DNA from: SG8-40 sp963792855
GTDB lineage: Bacteria; Pseudomonadota; Gammaproteobacteria; Burkholderiales; Eutrophovitaceae
Direction: 5' to 3'
Assembly (NCBI GenBank): GCA_963792855.1
Contig: CAWBXZ010000005.1
Span: 682,001-746,000, forward strand
Length of the DNA: 64,000 bases
The notes beneath the pieces are model-generated. The model was not told the DNA's origin and made no database searches. It was given only the letters and a program-made list of their open reading frames with translations. The number at the start of each line of letters is the position of its first letter. Position 1 is the first letter of the stretch. This document shows positions 52,774-64,000 of this stretch, in pieces. The position numbers and the translations under genes were made by a program.

Positions 52774-54537
52774 ATGATGCGAACGATCACCCTTTCAGTC
52801 GTCCTGATTTTCTCTTTTTTCGTAGCGGGTTGTGAGAACGACGTTCAGGCCGGCAATGAGCGGCCGAACATTCTGCTGATCGTCGGCGATGATATCGGCT
52901 TCGGTGATCTTGGTTTCAGCGGCGGCGTGACCAGAACGCCGACCCTTGATCAATTGGCAAACCAGGGTGTGATGTTCACGAGCTTCCGGGCTTCCCCGGT
53001 CTGTTCGGTAACGCGGGCAATGCTGCTCACCGGCAACAATCCGGTCGAGGTGGGGCTTGGCGCATTCGATTATTCTCTTTACCCGCCGGCAGAAGGAAAA
53101 CCCGGTTACGAGGCATACCTGACACGCAATACTGCAACGATTGCGGAACTGCTCAAAGACGCCGGCTATCGCACCTACATGGCGGGCAAGTGGCACCTCG
53201 GCGGGACGCGCCACGGCGGCCAGGGCCCGCATGAGTGGGGCTTCGACAGAAGCTACTCGATTTACACGGGTGGCTCCAACCACTGGAACCAGGGTGTCTT
53301 CCACGTTGACACCCATGATCCGGCGGTGCTCGCGCAAGTCAAGGCGGGCGAGATACCCAAGGAGCCGTTCTATGAGGATGGCAAGGAAGTAGCGCGTCCG
53401 TTGGGTATCTACTCTGACGAACTGTACACCTCGAAGATACTCGAATATCTCGAACAAGGCCGTGACACCGGCAAACCATTCTTCGCGTATGTCGCGTACA
53501 CCACACCGCACGCGCCGCTTCAGGCGCCGGATTTTCTGATCGACAAGTACTACGACCATTATCTGAAACTGGGCTTCGAGGGCTTGAAGCGCGCTCGATT
53601 CGAATCGCAGCAGGCATTGGGGATTCTTCCCGGGGACGCGAAGTATCCCTCAAGGGCGGACAACCCGCTGTTGCGATCGTGGTCCGAACTCGGCGACGAG
53701 GAAAAGCGCCGGCAGGCTCGCATGATGGCAACCTACTCGGCGATGATGGAGTCGCAAGACTTCCATATCGGCATGATGCTTAACTATCTGCGTGAGTCGG
53801 GGCAACTCGACAACACCTTGGTGGTGTATATGTCGGATAACGGGCCCGAAGGCCTCGACATGCGGGGCGAGCTAAGCAACGAGGCGGCAAACGAATGGAT
53901 GGAGAGCAATTTCAGCCAGAAGTTCGAAGACATCGGGCGCGGTAATTCTTTCGGCTTCATCGGCACTGACTTCGCCGATGCCGTTACCGGTGGGCTGCAA
54001 TGGTGGAAGTGGTTCATCGGCGAGGGCGGTATTCGCGTGCCGATGATTCTGGTCCCGCCAAAGGGCGAACGTTTTGTCAGGGCAGGGCAAAAGACCAACG
54101 AGTCGGCCCACGTCAAGGATGTGCCAATGACGATACTGGATTACGCCGGTGTCGAGCATCCGCAATCCAGCTACCGGGATCGCGAGATTGTCGCGCCCTC
54201 CGGCGTCTCCCTGCGCGGCTTCCTTGCCGGTGATCGCGCGCGCCCTCGCTCCCAGGAACAGTGGGTCGCGTTCGAGATTTTCGGTAACAGCTACGTCATC
54301 GCCGGCGATTACAAGGCCATCCGCGTGCGCCCTGCGATGTTCGGTGACGGCAACTGGCACCTCTATGACATCAAGAAAGATCCGGGTGAGACCACGCCGC
54401 TCGATGCCGAGCAGCCGACGCGCCTGAAAGAAATGATCGCCATTTACGAGAACTATGCGCGTGAAAAAGGCATCGTGCCGGTTGCAGACAACTGGAGTCC
54501 GTGGCACGGCTTCATTGAACTTGAAGACAAGAAATAG
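52774..54537 (+). CDS. arylsulfatase, lipoprotein
   Basis: 587 residues. Lipobox at residues 17-20 (VAGC). Sulfatase domain: NILLIVGDDIGFGDLGFSGG with metal Asp pair, signature CSVTRAMLLTG (Cys77 to become formylglycine; canonical CxPSR, here CSVTR), GKWHLGG, HAPLQAP, and the DNGPEGLD metal motif. A C-terminal region YDIKKDPGETTPLD is typical. Predicted periplasmic lipid-anchored hydrolase of sulfate esters. A maturase gene is not in the window. Regulated probably by the divergent AraC protein. Confidence 0.9.
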   Translation: MMRTITLSVVLIFSFFVAGCENDVQAGNERPNILLIVGDDIGFGDLGFSGGVTRTPTLDQLANQGVMFTSFRASPVCSVTRAMLLTGNNPVEVGLGAFDYSLYPPAEGKPGYEAYLTRNTATIAELLKDAGYRTYMAGKWHLGGTRHGGQGPHEWGFDRSYSIYTGGSNHWNQGVFHVDTHDPAVLAQVKAGEIPKEPFYEDGKEVARPLGIYSDELYTSKILEYLEQGRDTGKPFFAYVAYTTPHAPLQAPDFLIDKYYDHYLKLGFEGLKRARFESQQALGILPGDAKYPSRADNPLLRSWSELGDEEKRRQARMMATYSAMMESQDFHIGMMLNYLRESGQLDNTLVVYMSDNGPEGLDMRGELSNEAANEWMESNFSQKFEDIGRGNSFGFIGTDFADAVTGGLQWWKWFIGEGGIRVPMILVPPKGERFVRAGQKTNESAHVKDVPMTILDYAGVEHPQSSYRDREIVAPSGVSLRGFLAGDRARPRSQEQWVAFEIFGNSYVIAGDYKAIRVRPAMFGDGNWHLYDIKKDPGETTPLDAEQPTRLKEMIAIYENYAREKGIVPVADNWSPWHGFIELEDKK

Positions 54538-54653
54538 CTGCGGGCGCCCGCCTCCCCGGAGCCAAAGCCTCGACGACAACTGCGATTGAACAGCCCCGGT
54601 TACTCCCCTCCAGCCATCCGGAGCATTTGTCCAACAACCCAAGGTCAACCAAC

Positions 54654-55622
54654 ATGAGCACAACCCGCGATCCCATCGGCCTCTTTGGCAAGCTCAACAC
54701 CGGCGTACTGATGACAGTGACGCCCGAGTATTCCCGCATCAAGGCGCTAAAGCGTGCTGGCGCGGGACGCGCCGAATCGCGTCCTGCCAACTTCTCCATG
54801 CAGCCGAAGTACCGGACGATAGATGGTACAAAAATCCGCTACGCAGAAGGCGGCAAGGCGGATGGGCCCGTGGTACTGCTGCTTTGTCCGCTGCCGCAAA
54901 GCATCCTTTGCTATGACCCGATCTGGAACAAGCTGGGAGCGCACTGCCGCACGGTGGCGCTCGACTTGCCCGGATTCGGACGAAGCGAAGGCGGGCTGGA
55001 ATTCATGAGTTTCGAGGCACAGAGCCGCTTCCTTGATAAATTCGTCCGGGAGATGGGCCTGCGGCAGATTCACATCGTCGGCCCGGATGTCGGCATGGCC
55101 GTCGCGCTGCACTATGCCATCCACCAGAAGCATGATTTGGCGAGCGTGATCATCGGCGATGGCCCGGGCATCGTGCCCTCCGTCAACGGCAGCATCATCA
55201 ACAAGGCGGTGGATTCGGGCTTTTGGCGCATGGTTTTCCGCATCGCAGGTGCGCAGGCGTTCGTGGAAGCCGGGTATCGGCTGGCATGCGTGAACTACGT
55301 GCCGAGCGCGGAGGAGGTCGCCGACTACGTTGCGTCCTACGACGGCCGCATCGGCCCCGTCACGCACTGGTTCAAGACCTACCCGGAGAACCTCGCGACG
55401 GTGGACCCGCACCTCGGTGCGCTCGATCTTCCGGTTCAGATCTTCTGGGGTGATCTCGACGTGTTCCTGCTCGTCGACAATGGGCAGCGTTTACAGGAGC
55501 GTCTGAAGCGCAGCCAGCTTCGGGTGTTCGAACGTTGCGGCCACTACAGCTACCAGGACAAGCCCGACGAGTTTTCGGATATGGTTCTGGCCTGGGTCAA
55601 TGAAGGGCACCGCGCAGTTTAG
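54654..55622 (+). CDS. alpha/beta hydrolase with Asp nucleophile (epoxide hydrolase/dehalogenase-like)
   Basis: 322 residues from ATG 54654. The fold starts at TIDGTKIRYAEGGKADGPVV, the LLLCPLPQS loop stands where HGxP usually is, and FGRSEGG follows. The nucleophile elbow is IVGPDVGMAVALH with Asp145 instead of Ser, the acid is in IFWGDLDVF and the base His in CGHYSYQDKPDEF. The Asp nucleophile points to epoxide hydrolase or dehalogenase chemistry. The loss of the HG oxyanion motif is unusual. Follows the sulfatase gene by 116 bp, so it may be co-regulated. Confidence 0.8.
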   Translation: MSTTRDPIGLFGKLNTGVLMTVTPEYSRIKALKRAGAGRAESRPANFSMQPKYRTIDGTKIRYAEGGKADGPVVLLLCPLPQSILCYDPIWNKLGAHCRTVALDLPGFGRSEGGLEFMSFEAQSRFLDKFVREMGLRQIHIVGPDVGMAVALHYAIHQKHDLASVIIGDGPGIVPSVNGSIINKAVDSGFWRMVFRIAGAQAFVEAGYRLACVNYVPSAEEVADYVASYDGRIGPVTHWFKTYPENLATVDPHLGALDLPVQIFWGDLDVFLLVDNGQRLQERLKRSQLRVFERCGHYSYQDKPDEFSDMVLAWVNEGHRAV

Positions 55623-55827
55623 GCATGCTGTCATGTTGGAGCAAGTAACGTCGGGAGCGGATAGTTGGCCGGCCGTGAGTGGCGTCGCCAGTGCACGGGC
55701 CCCTGTGCTGATCGTAACCGCGCTGGACCTGACCCTTTAATGGCAACACAGGCATGTCATTGCGCGAGGCGAACGTGCCGCTTGACCGCCTGATCGCGAC
55801 GGTTGTGACCGGACGTTTTTCTGATTA

Positions 55828-56463
55828 ATGAAACACCCGCTTGATTTGATGCTGGTGGGCGCGACCGGGGTGGTTGGCAGCTTCGTGCTGGCCGCAGCGC
55901 TTGACGATCCGCGGATTGCAAAAGTGATCGCGCCTACGCGCCGGCCATTAGCTGCCCATGACAAGTTGTTCAATCCGGTGGTGGACTTCTCGCGTTTGCC
56001 GGAAGATGCGCAGTGGTGGAAGGTCGATGCGGTCATCTGTACGCTTGGCACGACCATCAAGACCGCCGGATCGCGGGCTGCGTTCGCTGCCGTCGACCGG
56101 GAACTGCCGATTCATGTCGCGCGCCTGGCGCGGCAGGCCGGTGCAACGCGCTTCGCGCTGAATTCCTCGCTGGGTGCGAGCCACAGCGGCAACTTCTATT
56201 TGCGTACCAAGGCCGAGGTCGAAAGCGGGATCCGGGCGATCGGCTATCCCTTCTTCACCATCGTCCGCCCGTCGCTGATCGACGCAAAGCGCGAGCCTTC
56301 GCGTCCCATCGAATTCGCCGGTATCGTCCTGTTGCGGGCATTGGGGCCGGTGTTGCCGCGCCGCTACCGCGCAGTGAAACCGGAGCGTATTGCGCGTGTG
56401 CTCATCGATGGTGTGCTGGCGGACACGCGCGGCGAAAAAATCACCGAGTCGGAACGGCTTTGA
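55828..56463 (+). CDS. NAD(P)-binding oxidoreductase, HTATIP2/TIP30-like
   Basis: 211 residues. Atypical SDR with LMLVGATGVVGSFVLAAALD at the start, VDAVICTLGTTIKTAGSRAA, ALNSSLGASHSGNFYLRTKA with Tyr and Lys, and YPFFTIVRPSLIDAKREPSR. This order is typical of the TIP30-like group. The C-terminal ERIARVLIDGVLAD completes the fold. Start ATG 55828 has a weak ribosome site. No pathway context beyond the preceding hydrolase. Confidence 0.83.
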   Translation: MKHPLDLMLVGATGVVGSFVLAAALDDPRIAKVIAPTRRPLAAHDKLFNPVVDFSRLPEDAQWWKVDAVICTLGTTIKTAGSRAAFAAVDRELPIHVARLARQAGATRFALNSSLGASHSGNFYLRTKAEVESGIRAIGYPFFTIVRPSLIDAKREPSRPIEFAGIVLLRALGPVLPRRYRAVKPERIARVLIDGVLADTRGEKITESERL

Positions 56464-56806
56464 TCGCGGATCGCGGCACGGCGAGGCGATGCAGCGGGAC
56501 GCACGTTGCGCGATTGCAACAGCCACGCGCGAAAAAAATCCTTATCGTTTAGGCAATTGTTTTGCATCTCCGCTCATCGGCAAAAAACCCTTGACTTCAC
56601 GGTGCGGGAGGCGCCCACTGTTGCTGTGACCGTGCGCAAGGCTGGGGCAGGTTCTCAAGCTAAAGTACGAAGATCAGGTTGTTGCCAGTGACATTCGCTG
56701 TTGTGCGCGTCGCAGTCTTGCGATGTGCCTGATGCGGACAGGCGGCGACCACTTTGACCCCTGTGTTTGAGGGTCACCCCGGCTGGAGCCGCGGCGCAAA
56801 ATGCTG
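56464..56806. other. intergenic region, possible non-coding transcript
   Basis: No credible ORF. Contains a hairpin at about 56754-56775 (tgaccc/gggtca arms) and ends in a strong terminator at 56807. The terminator is 344 bp past the nearest plus-strand stop, so a small RNA ending here is possible. TTGACT at 56590 is a candidate -35 box but no good -10 follows at the right distance. Confidence 0.35.
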
Positions 56807-56830
56807 AGGGCGTAACCTGCGTTACGCCCT
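56807..56830 (+). terminator. rho-independent terminator
   Basis: Perfect 10-bp stem agggcgtaac/gttacgccct with a CTGC loop, followed by TTTGTGTTTGT on the plus strand. Confidence 0.82.
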
Positions 56831-57006
56831 TTGTGTTTGTGCGATCGGAGTGCCAGCCGCGAGGCGTTTTTTTACTCACCGCAATTTGTTCGGACACAGC
56901 CTGACGGCGGTGCGCGCTTGCGCTTGTCCCGCGCAGATGCATCGACATGCGTTTGTGAAATGGATCCCAGGTACGTAACGCCCCGGCCTGGAACACTCGC
57001 TGCCGG

Positions 57007-58299
57007 TCAGAACTCGTAGCTGATGCCAACCGTGAAGCGGTAGTCGTCCTTGTCCGGAACCCTGCCATCCGCAGCAGGCTGCGGATCTTGCACGCGGTCC
57101 CAGGTCACCGTGAGATCGAGGTCCAGCTCGCCGACAAGGTCCGATGACAGGGATGTGACCATGTTCTGGATGACGGAACCACTTTCCTCGTCAACGATTT
57201 GAACGCGGTACTGGAAAAGGTAATCGAGCCATTTCGTCAGCTCGGTATCGAACATCGTGCCCAGCAGGAATGCGGACGAAGTGTTCGCCGTGTCCCTGCC
57301 GGCTGCGACGGATACCGCTTCCTTGTACAGGGCGCCCACACCCGCGGAAATGTCCCACTCGGTCTTCGAGGTGCGGATGATGTCGTAACCGCCACCGGTG
57401 CCGAGGGTCAGCTGATTCTGTATGTTCTGGAACCGGTCACGGAAATATTCGGCAAACACGACGCGCCAATACAACCGGGAGGTTACGAACGAATCGAAAT
57501 ACCCGTTGATACGGTGATTGTTTTGCGTCTCCACACCCTTGGTTTCACTGAACGTCCCGCGGTAGTCGGTGTGAAAGCGCGACTCTGCCTTGCGGCGCTC
57601 GATGGCGAAAGAGACCGATGCATCCGTCACATCCGAGTTGCCGCTTCGTACGTTTATTCCAATCGTCAAATCGCCCGACCAGTGGTCCCATTCACTGTGC
57701 GCACCTCGCGCGATGGTGACAATCTGGTCGCGTGTCACGGTCGTGGCGTTTGGACTGGTTCCGATGGTGGCGGTATTGCCGATCAGGGTGAGTCGGCCGA
57801 ACGCGGTCAACGGCAAGCGCCCGCCGTCGGGATCACTGTATCGTACCTCCTGCGGTCCGGCGGAGCGCAGAACACTCACGTCTTCCCAATCGAATTTCAG
57901 CTTGTCGAGTTCGTCGCTTTCGAATTCCAGGCTGTAACTGTAGAGGCCTTTGATTTCGCCCTTGAGCCATTCGCCCGAGGTCAGTTGCAGCCAGTCGAAA
58001 CGGGAATCGGGAGGCGGAAAGAACGCCTCCCATGGATCGACTACTTCGGACACTGTCGATTTGACGATCTCTTCGGGAAGTGAATCTTCTTCCGCTGTTT
58101 CCAACGGGTCGTCGGGGATCACCAACGCGTCGCCGGGATATTCGGTCTCCGGCAAGGTTTCCATCGTCGCGGTCGCATCCGCATCGGAATCCTGGGCCTG
58201 GACCGCAGCGGGGCGCATTGCGCCACTTGCGACGAGCACGCAAAGCGCCACAAGAAAGACCCGTCCGGCACCGCAGAGAGACGCGTAATGGATTGTCAC
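57007..58299 (-). CDS. DUF481 family outer-membrane protein
   Basis: 430 residues. N-terminal signal VFLVALCVLVASGAMRPAAV; an acidic linker (YPGDALVIPDDPLETAEEDS); then a soluble segment WLQLTSGEWLKGEIKGLYSY. After about residue 200 comes the DUF481 beta-barrel: WSGDLTIGINVRSGNSDVTD, alternating strands through YWRVVFAEYFRDRFQNIQNQ, ending with aromatic YRFTVGISYEF as outer-membrane proteins do. Resembles E. coli YdiY with an extra N-terminal domain. Function unknown. Stands alone between the 56.8-kb terminator and the ATPase gene. Confidence 0.83.
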   Translation of the reverse strand: MTIHYASLCGAGRVFLVALCVLVASGAMRPAAVQAQDSDADATATMETLPETEYPGDALVIPDDPLETAEEDSLPEEIVKSTVSEVVDPWEAFFPPPDSRFDWLQLTSGEWLKGEIKGLYSYSLEFESDELDKLKFDWEDVSVLRSAGPQEVRYSDPDGGRLPLTAFGRLTLIGNTATIGTSPNATTVTRDQIVTIARGAHSEWDHWSGDLTIGINVRSGNSDVTDASVSFAIERRKAESRFHTDYRGTFSETKGVETQNNHRINGYFDSFVTSRLYWRVVFAEYFRDRFQNIQNQLTLGTGGGYDIIRTSKTEWDISAGVGALYKEAVSVAAGRDTANTSSAFLLGTMFDTELTKWLDYLFQYRVQIVDEESGSVIQNMVTSLSSDLVGELDLDLTVTWDRVQDPQPAADGRVPDKDDYRFTVGISYEF

Positions 58300-58434
58300 C
58301 GCTTTGACCGGAATCGGACCGCACAGCGGGCCGATTTCCGAATGGTTGTTTTCTTCGGGATCATCCGCATCCCGCGAATGACGGTTTGTTTTCCCGACAT
58401 TCTAAACCGGAACGCGAAGCAGCACGGAAACCGC

Positions 58435-61126
<2,692 letters not shown>

Positions 61127-61137
61127 CGAACCTGCGC

Positions 61138-62145
61138 TTATCCGCTGTGAATGAAAAGAATATAGCTATTGATCAGATAGACCGAAAACAGCATCAGGCT
61201 GGCCCAGCCAACCGTCCGGTAAAGCCGGGTGCGGGCACGGTAGAACAAGCCGATGATGAAGATACCGCTCATGATCATTGCCGACATGGCGGATACCGCG
61301 TGCACGTTCGATACGTGCGACAGAATCGGGCCCTTGAGGTAAACGAGATCGACCACGGCGACGATCGCGATGTTGAACAGGTTCGAACCAAGCAGATTGC
61401 CGATTGCCATGTTCAGCGCGCCCAGCCGCAATGCCGTAATCGTCACGACCAGTTCCGGCATCGATGTCGCGAACGCGATGAGCAGCGTGCCGACGAAGCT
61501 TTCCTGCCAGCCCATTTCGCCGGCAATCCGCTCGCCGATCATGGGCAGCCAGGCGCCCGCGGCAACCACGACCAGCGCCGCGAGGCCGTAGCCGATGGCG
61601 GCGGTTCGCAAACTGACGCCCGGCATCTTCTCCGTCGCTTCTTCGACGAATTCGGCGCGGTGCTCGCGTTCGTAACGGAATACGGTACGGGTTGCCAGCA
61701 AATAGCTGACGATGATCACCGGCGTATAGACGCCGACCGGGCCGATCGTTGGCAGCACGCCCACGGCGTTTTCGAGCACGCTGAACCCGGTGAAACCGAT
61801 GACGACGATGCCGAAGCCGGCCGAGAGCACGTGCCCCTGGTGCGCCTTGCTGTAGACGGACTGTTCCCGGTACAGAAAATCGAGAATGACCAGCAGTGCC
61901 AGGTTGAACACGCAGCTTCCCAGCAGTGAGCCGATGGCGATGTCAGGGGAGTTCGTCAAGGTCGCCGCGCTGATGCCGGTAATCAGTTCGGGCAGGGAAG
62001 TGACCGCAGCGATCAGCACCAGGCCGACCAGCGTGTCGCCCATGCCGGTGCGGTCGGCGATGACACTGCCGTAAATCGACAGTTTGTAGCCGGCGACGGT
62101 AATGACGGCAACACAGAACGCGAACTGCAGCCAGGTCACAAGCAT
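61138..62145 (-). CDS. CaCA family sodium/calcium-type antiporter
   Basis: 335 residues from ATG 62145 (TTG eight codons upstream is possible). Two inverted repeats of five helices carry the alpha motifs LIAAVTSLPELITGISAATL and LIAFATSMPELVVTITALRL, each followed by IGSLLGSCVFNLAL and IGNLLGSNLFNIAI. The central loop is charged (YEREHRAEFVEEATEKM). The layout fits YrbG/CaCA exchangers. Coupled to the P-type ATPase gene downstream. Confidence 0.9.
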   Translation of the reverse strand: MLVTWLQFAFCVAVITVAGYKLSIYGSVIADRTGMGDTLVGLVLIAAVTSLPELITGISAATLTNSPDIAIGSLLGSCVFNLALLVILDFLYREQSVYSKAHQGHVLSAGFGIVVIGFTGFSVLENAVGVLPTIGPVGVYTPVIIVSYLLATRTVFRYEREHRAEFVEEATEKMPGVSLRTAAIGYGLAALVVVAAGAWLPMIGERIAGEMGWQESFVGTLLIAFATSMPELVVTITALRLGALNMAIGNLLGSNLFNIAIVAVVDLVYLKGPILSHVSNVHAVSAMSAMIMSGIFIIGLFYRARTRLYRTVGWASLMLFSVYLINSYILFIHSG

Positions 62146-62517
62146 GTGGTGGTTACTTCTGGCCGACAAGTGGTTTCGGGTAACTTATCTCCTTGAATAA
62201 TCGACAGGATGCGCGGCCTCGCTAATGCATGCGTCATCCTTGCGGGCGGGGATGTTGCTTGATCGATCGCGGCAGCGCTGGAGCCGGTAGCAGGGCAGTG
62301 CGTCATCGTTTGCGGAAATCGTTTGTTGCTTGAAGCGGGTTGTAACCGGGGCTCGGTGGGTGCCGACGCTTTGTTTTCGCCGATTCGACAGCTTTTCTGC
62401 CGTCTGGAAATGTAACCGGCTCGATTTTTACATATTCCGTTACCCGCTGCGTGGTGTCGATTGTTTCCGGCACCATCGACGTTCGTCCAGGCGATCACGC
62501 CTTACGGGAGGTTGGCA

Positions 62518-63291
62518 ATGCTTCTTGGTCTTGTTCACAAAGTCAGCAATATCGTATCTGCAATCGATCCGGTGAAGGATGCGCCCGCATTCGTTGATAC
62601 CTGGCTGGAGCATCGCCCCGAGCAACGCGAGTTTGCGTTTCCGGACGTAACCGGTGATGCGTCGCGTCAGACCGTGTTCCGCATGTTTGCGGCTGGCGCA
62701 CTGGCAATCGTAAAGCGCATGCCGGCAATGATTGACGTCATGGTCGAGCGATTGCACTCCGACAAAGTGGATCCGGCCGTTCAGTGTGCGGTCGCAACGG
62801 TACTGGCGTATGTCGTGCAGCCGCGCGACCTGATTCCCGATAATGCGCCCGGCGGTTACGGTTTCGTTGACGACACCATCCTGCTCCATGCCGGCTTCCT
62901 GGACATTCTGTCGATGGAACCGCCGAGCGTGGAACAATTCAGGACCCAGCAGGAATTCCTTTCCTTTATCAGCAGCTTCGCGCCGCCCCCGGTGATGGCG
63001 GAACTTCGGAGTACCGTCGAGAACATGGAGACGACGTTGTCGGTATTTCGCATGCTGCCGCGCGAGGCGCTGGAGGTGACCACGCGCATCATCATCGACG
63101 ATCCGCTCAGGGTGTCGACGATCCCGGTCAGGCGCGACGGGCAGTTCCACTCCGCCGAGTTTCTCGAACATGCCGGCGAAGGTGTCGAAAAGCATCTCAA
63201 GCACGACGGCGACAACATATATCTGCAATATCCGGGTGGCAAGATAGCCAGCGATGGCGAGAACATCTTCGGGGTTCGAACCGGCGTATAG
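62518..63291 (+). CDS. DUF1232 (YkvA-like) domain protein
   Basis: 257 residues from ATG 62518; GGGAGG lies 7 nt upstream. The DUF1232 core is DPAVQCAVATVLAYVVQPRD followed by LIPDNAPGGYGFVDDTILLH, the family sequence (YxxxPxDLIPD...G..DD). An N-terminal helical region and about 110 C-terminal residues (ELRSTVENMETTLSVFRMLP, then HSAEFLEHAGEGVEKHLKHD) are not recognised. Possibly membrane-associated; function unknown. The DksA-type gene follows 125 bp later. Confidence 0.78.
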   Translation: MLLGLVHKVSNIVSAIDPVKDAPAFVDTWLEHRPEQREFAFPDVTGDASRQTVFRMFAAGALAIVKRMPAMIDVMVERLHSDKVDPAVQCAVATVLAYVVQPRDLIPDNAPGGYGFVDDTILLHAGFLDILSMEPPSVEQFRTQQEFLSFISSFAPPPVMAELRSTVENMETTLSVFRMLPREALEVTTRIIIDDPLRVSTIPVRRDGQFHSAEFLEHAGEGVEKHLKHDGDNIYLQYPGGKIASDGENIFGVRTGV

Positions 63292-63416
63292 GGACTCGCG
63301 CGCGCACCGTTGTGGGCAGAATCGCACGGCGTATTGAACAAATGTAACCCGCATGCGGTCGAAAAATCCACGAACTTTCTTTGGCAGCCCCGGCTGCATT
63401 TTCTGGTGGAGGTTGC

Positions 63417-63816
63417 ATGATGCCGCTTGAACAGGAGCAGATTGATTTTTTGGGACAACAGATCGACCGGCAGTACGCTGAATTATTGGAGGAAGTGCGC
63501 GAGGAGCTTGCGCAAAACGGCGGCAGCGAATACATAGAGTTGCTTGGCCAGGGAGGCGCCAACACCGGCGAAGAAGCGGTTCGCGACCTGTTGTGGGGCC
63601 TTAACGCGACCCTGTTCGACCGCCACATCCGCGAAATCCGCAACATCGAGAAAGCGCGCATGCGCATTCGCGAAGGCGACTACGGCATGTGCGAGGATTG
63701 CGGCGAAGACATTCTCTATGAACGCTTGCAAGGCCCGGCCGCTCGCCCTTCGTTGCGTGTATTGCCAGAGCGAGCACGAGCACACCCCGGCCTTCCACGT
63801 AGCTTCCTTCCTGTAA
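63417..63816 (+). CDS. DksA/TraR-type zinc-finger protein, broken by a +1 frameshift
   Basis: 132 residues after correction, from ATG 63417 (GGAGG just upstream, ATG-ATG start). A helical N-terminal half (QQIDRQYAELLEEVREELAQ) is followed by TLFDRHIREIRNIEKARMRI, then the zinc finger CEDCGED...CVYC. The frame shifts at an extra G (GG 63732-63733) after YERLQ and continues ARPLALRCVYCQSEHEHTPA to 63816. 400 nt is 3n+1. Resembles short DksA-like proteins that bind the RNA polymerase secondary channel; lacks the long DksA N-terminus. Confidence 0.8.
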
Positions 63817-64000
63817 GGCCCGCGCGGCGTTCGCCCCGGGCAACGGCGGGCATGGCCGGCCGTGCGGGGCCGAGGCCTTTGCTTGCGGCCGTGCGCCTTG
63901 CGGTGCACACAATAGTCTGAAGCGACGCGCGGCCTGACCGGATCGGCCTCAGGCATAATCACTTCTCCACTGACCTGACCGGCATCCGGCGTTGGCTTTC

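Overview
The window comes from a GC-rich proteobacterium. A betaproteobacterium (Burkholderiales-like) is my best guess, from the TRAP permease/AroE pair, a TamA-TamB pair, a Cpx-type stress locus, DUF6502/DUF5666 and DUF2339/DUF3999 pairs, a RAYT transposase with REP hairpins, and many CoA-linked and xenobiotic catabolic genes. The gene content is chromosomal and dense. I see no rRNA, tRNA, CRISPR array, prophage or plasmid functions.

Layout. 1-3 kb: end of a TRAP permease, an AroE-like dehydrogenase and a DUF5329 protein, then a DUF6502-DUF5666 pair on the minus strand. 4.6-11.3 kb (minus): a mini c-type cytochrome, an RRM protein, the RhlE helicase with an apparent ATT start, DUF3999 and DUF2339. 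11.6-16.4 kb: a degenerate EAL protein, an SDR, a second mini cytochrome, a RAYT transposase with REP elements and a truncated RAYT copy, and a small secreted protein behind a c-di-GMP-I riboswitch. 17-23.5 kb: CitE-like lyase, DedA-like protein, an odd haem-motif protein, a CpxA/CpxR/Spy-like envelope-stress locus with a consensus CpxR box, and sodB. 23.6-31.3 kb: an OYE-type oxidoreductase with a DapA-like aldolase, then a three-gene peptide-amidoligase operon (circularly permuted ATP-grasp, alpha-E, GATase/transglutaminase fusion). 31.4-34.4 kb: MgtE with a detached MgtE_N-CBS protein and an MscS-like channel. 34.8-42.2 kb: a secreted protein, a BTAD regulator, and tamB/tamA. 42.3-56.5 kb: catabolic region with an N-acyl-D-amino-acid deacylase, a TauD-type dioxygenase, a NRAMP-like transporter, GST, YCII-like and SDR genes, a TetR-led cluster with a LinB-type haloalkane dehalogenase, and an AraC/sulfatase/hydrolase cluster. 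57-64 kb: DUF481 protein, P-type Ca-ATPase with a CaCA antiporter, DUF1232 protein, DksA-type protein.

The most striking property is that eight otherwise well-conserved genes are each broken by one or more single-base frameshifts. Ten shifts were found, every one is a +1 insertion, and the total length of each gene returns to a multiple of three once the extra bases are removed. Consensus sequencing error is the simplest explanation. I annotate the reconstructed genes as single loci.

The best candidates for interesting biology are the GATase/transglutaminase fusion in which the N-terminal nucleophile Cys is Ser, the c-di-GMP riboswitch with its unknown secreted Cys-rich output, the Cpx locus with a possible divergent micro-protein, and a roughly 35-bp dispersed palindromic repeat.
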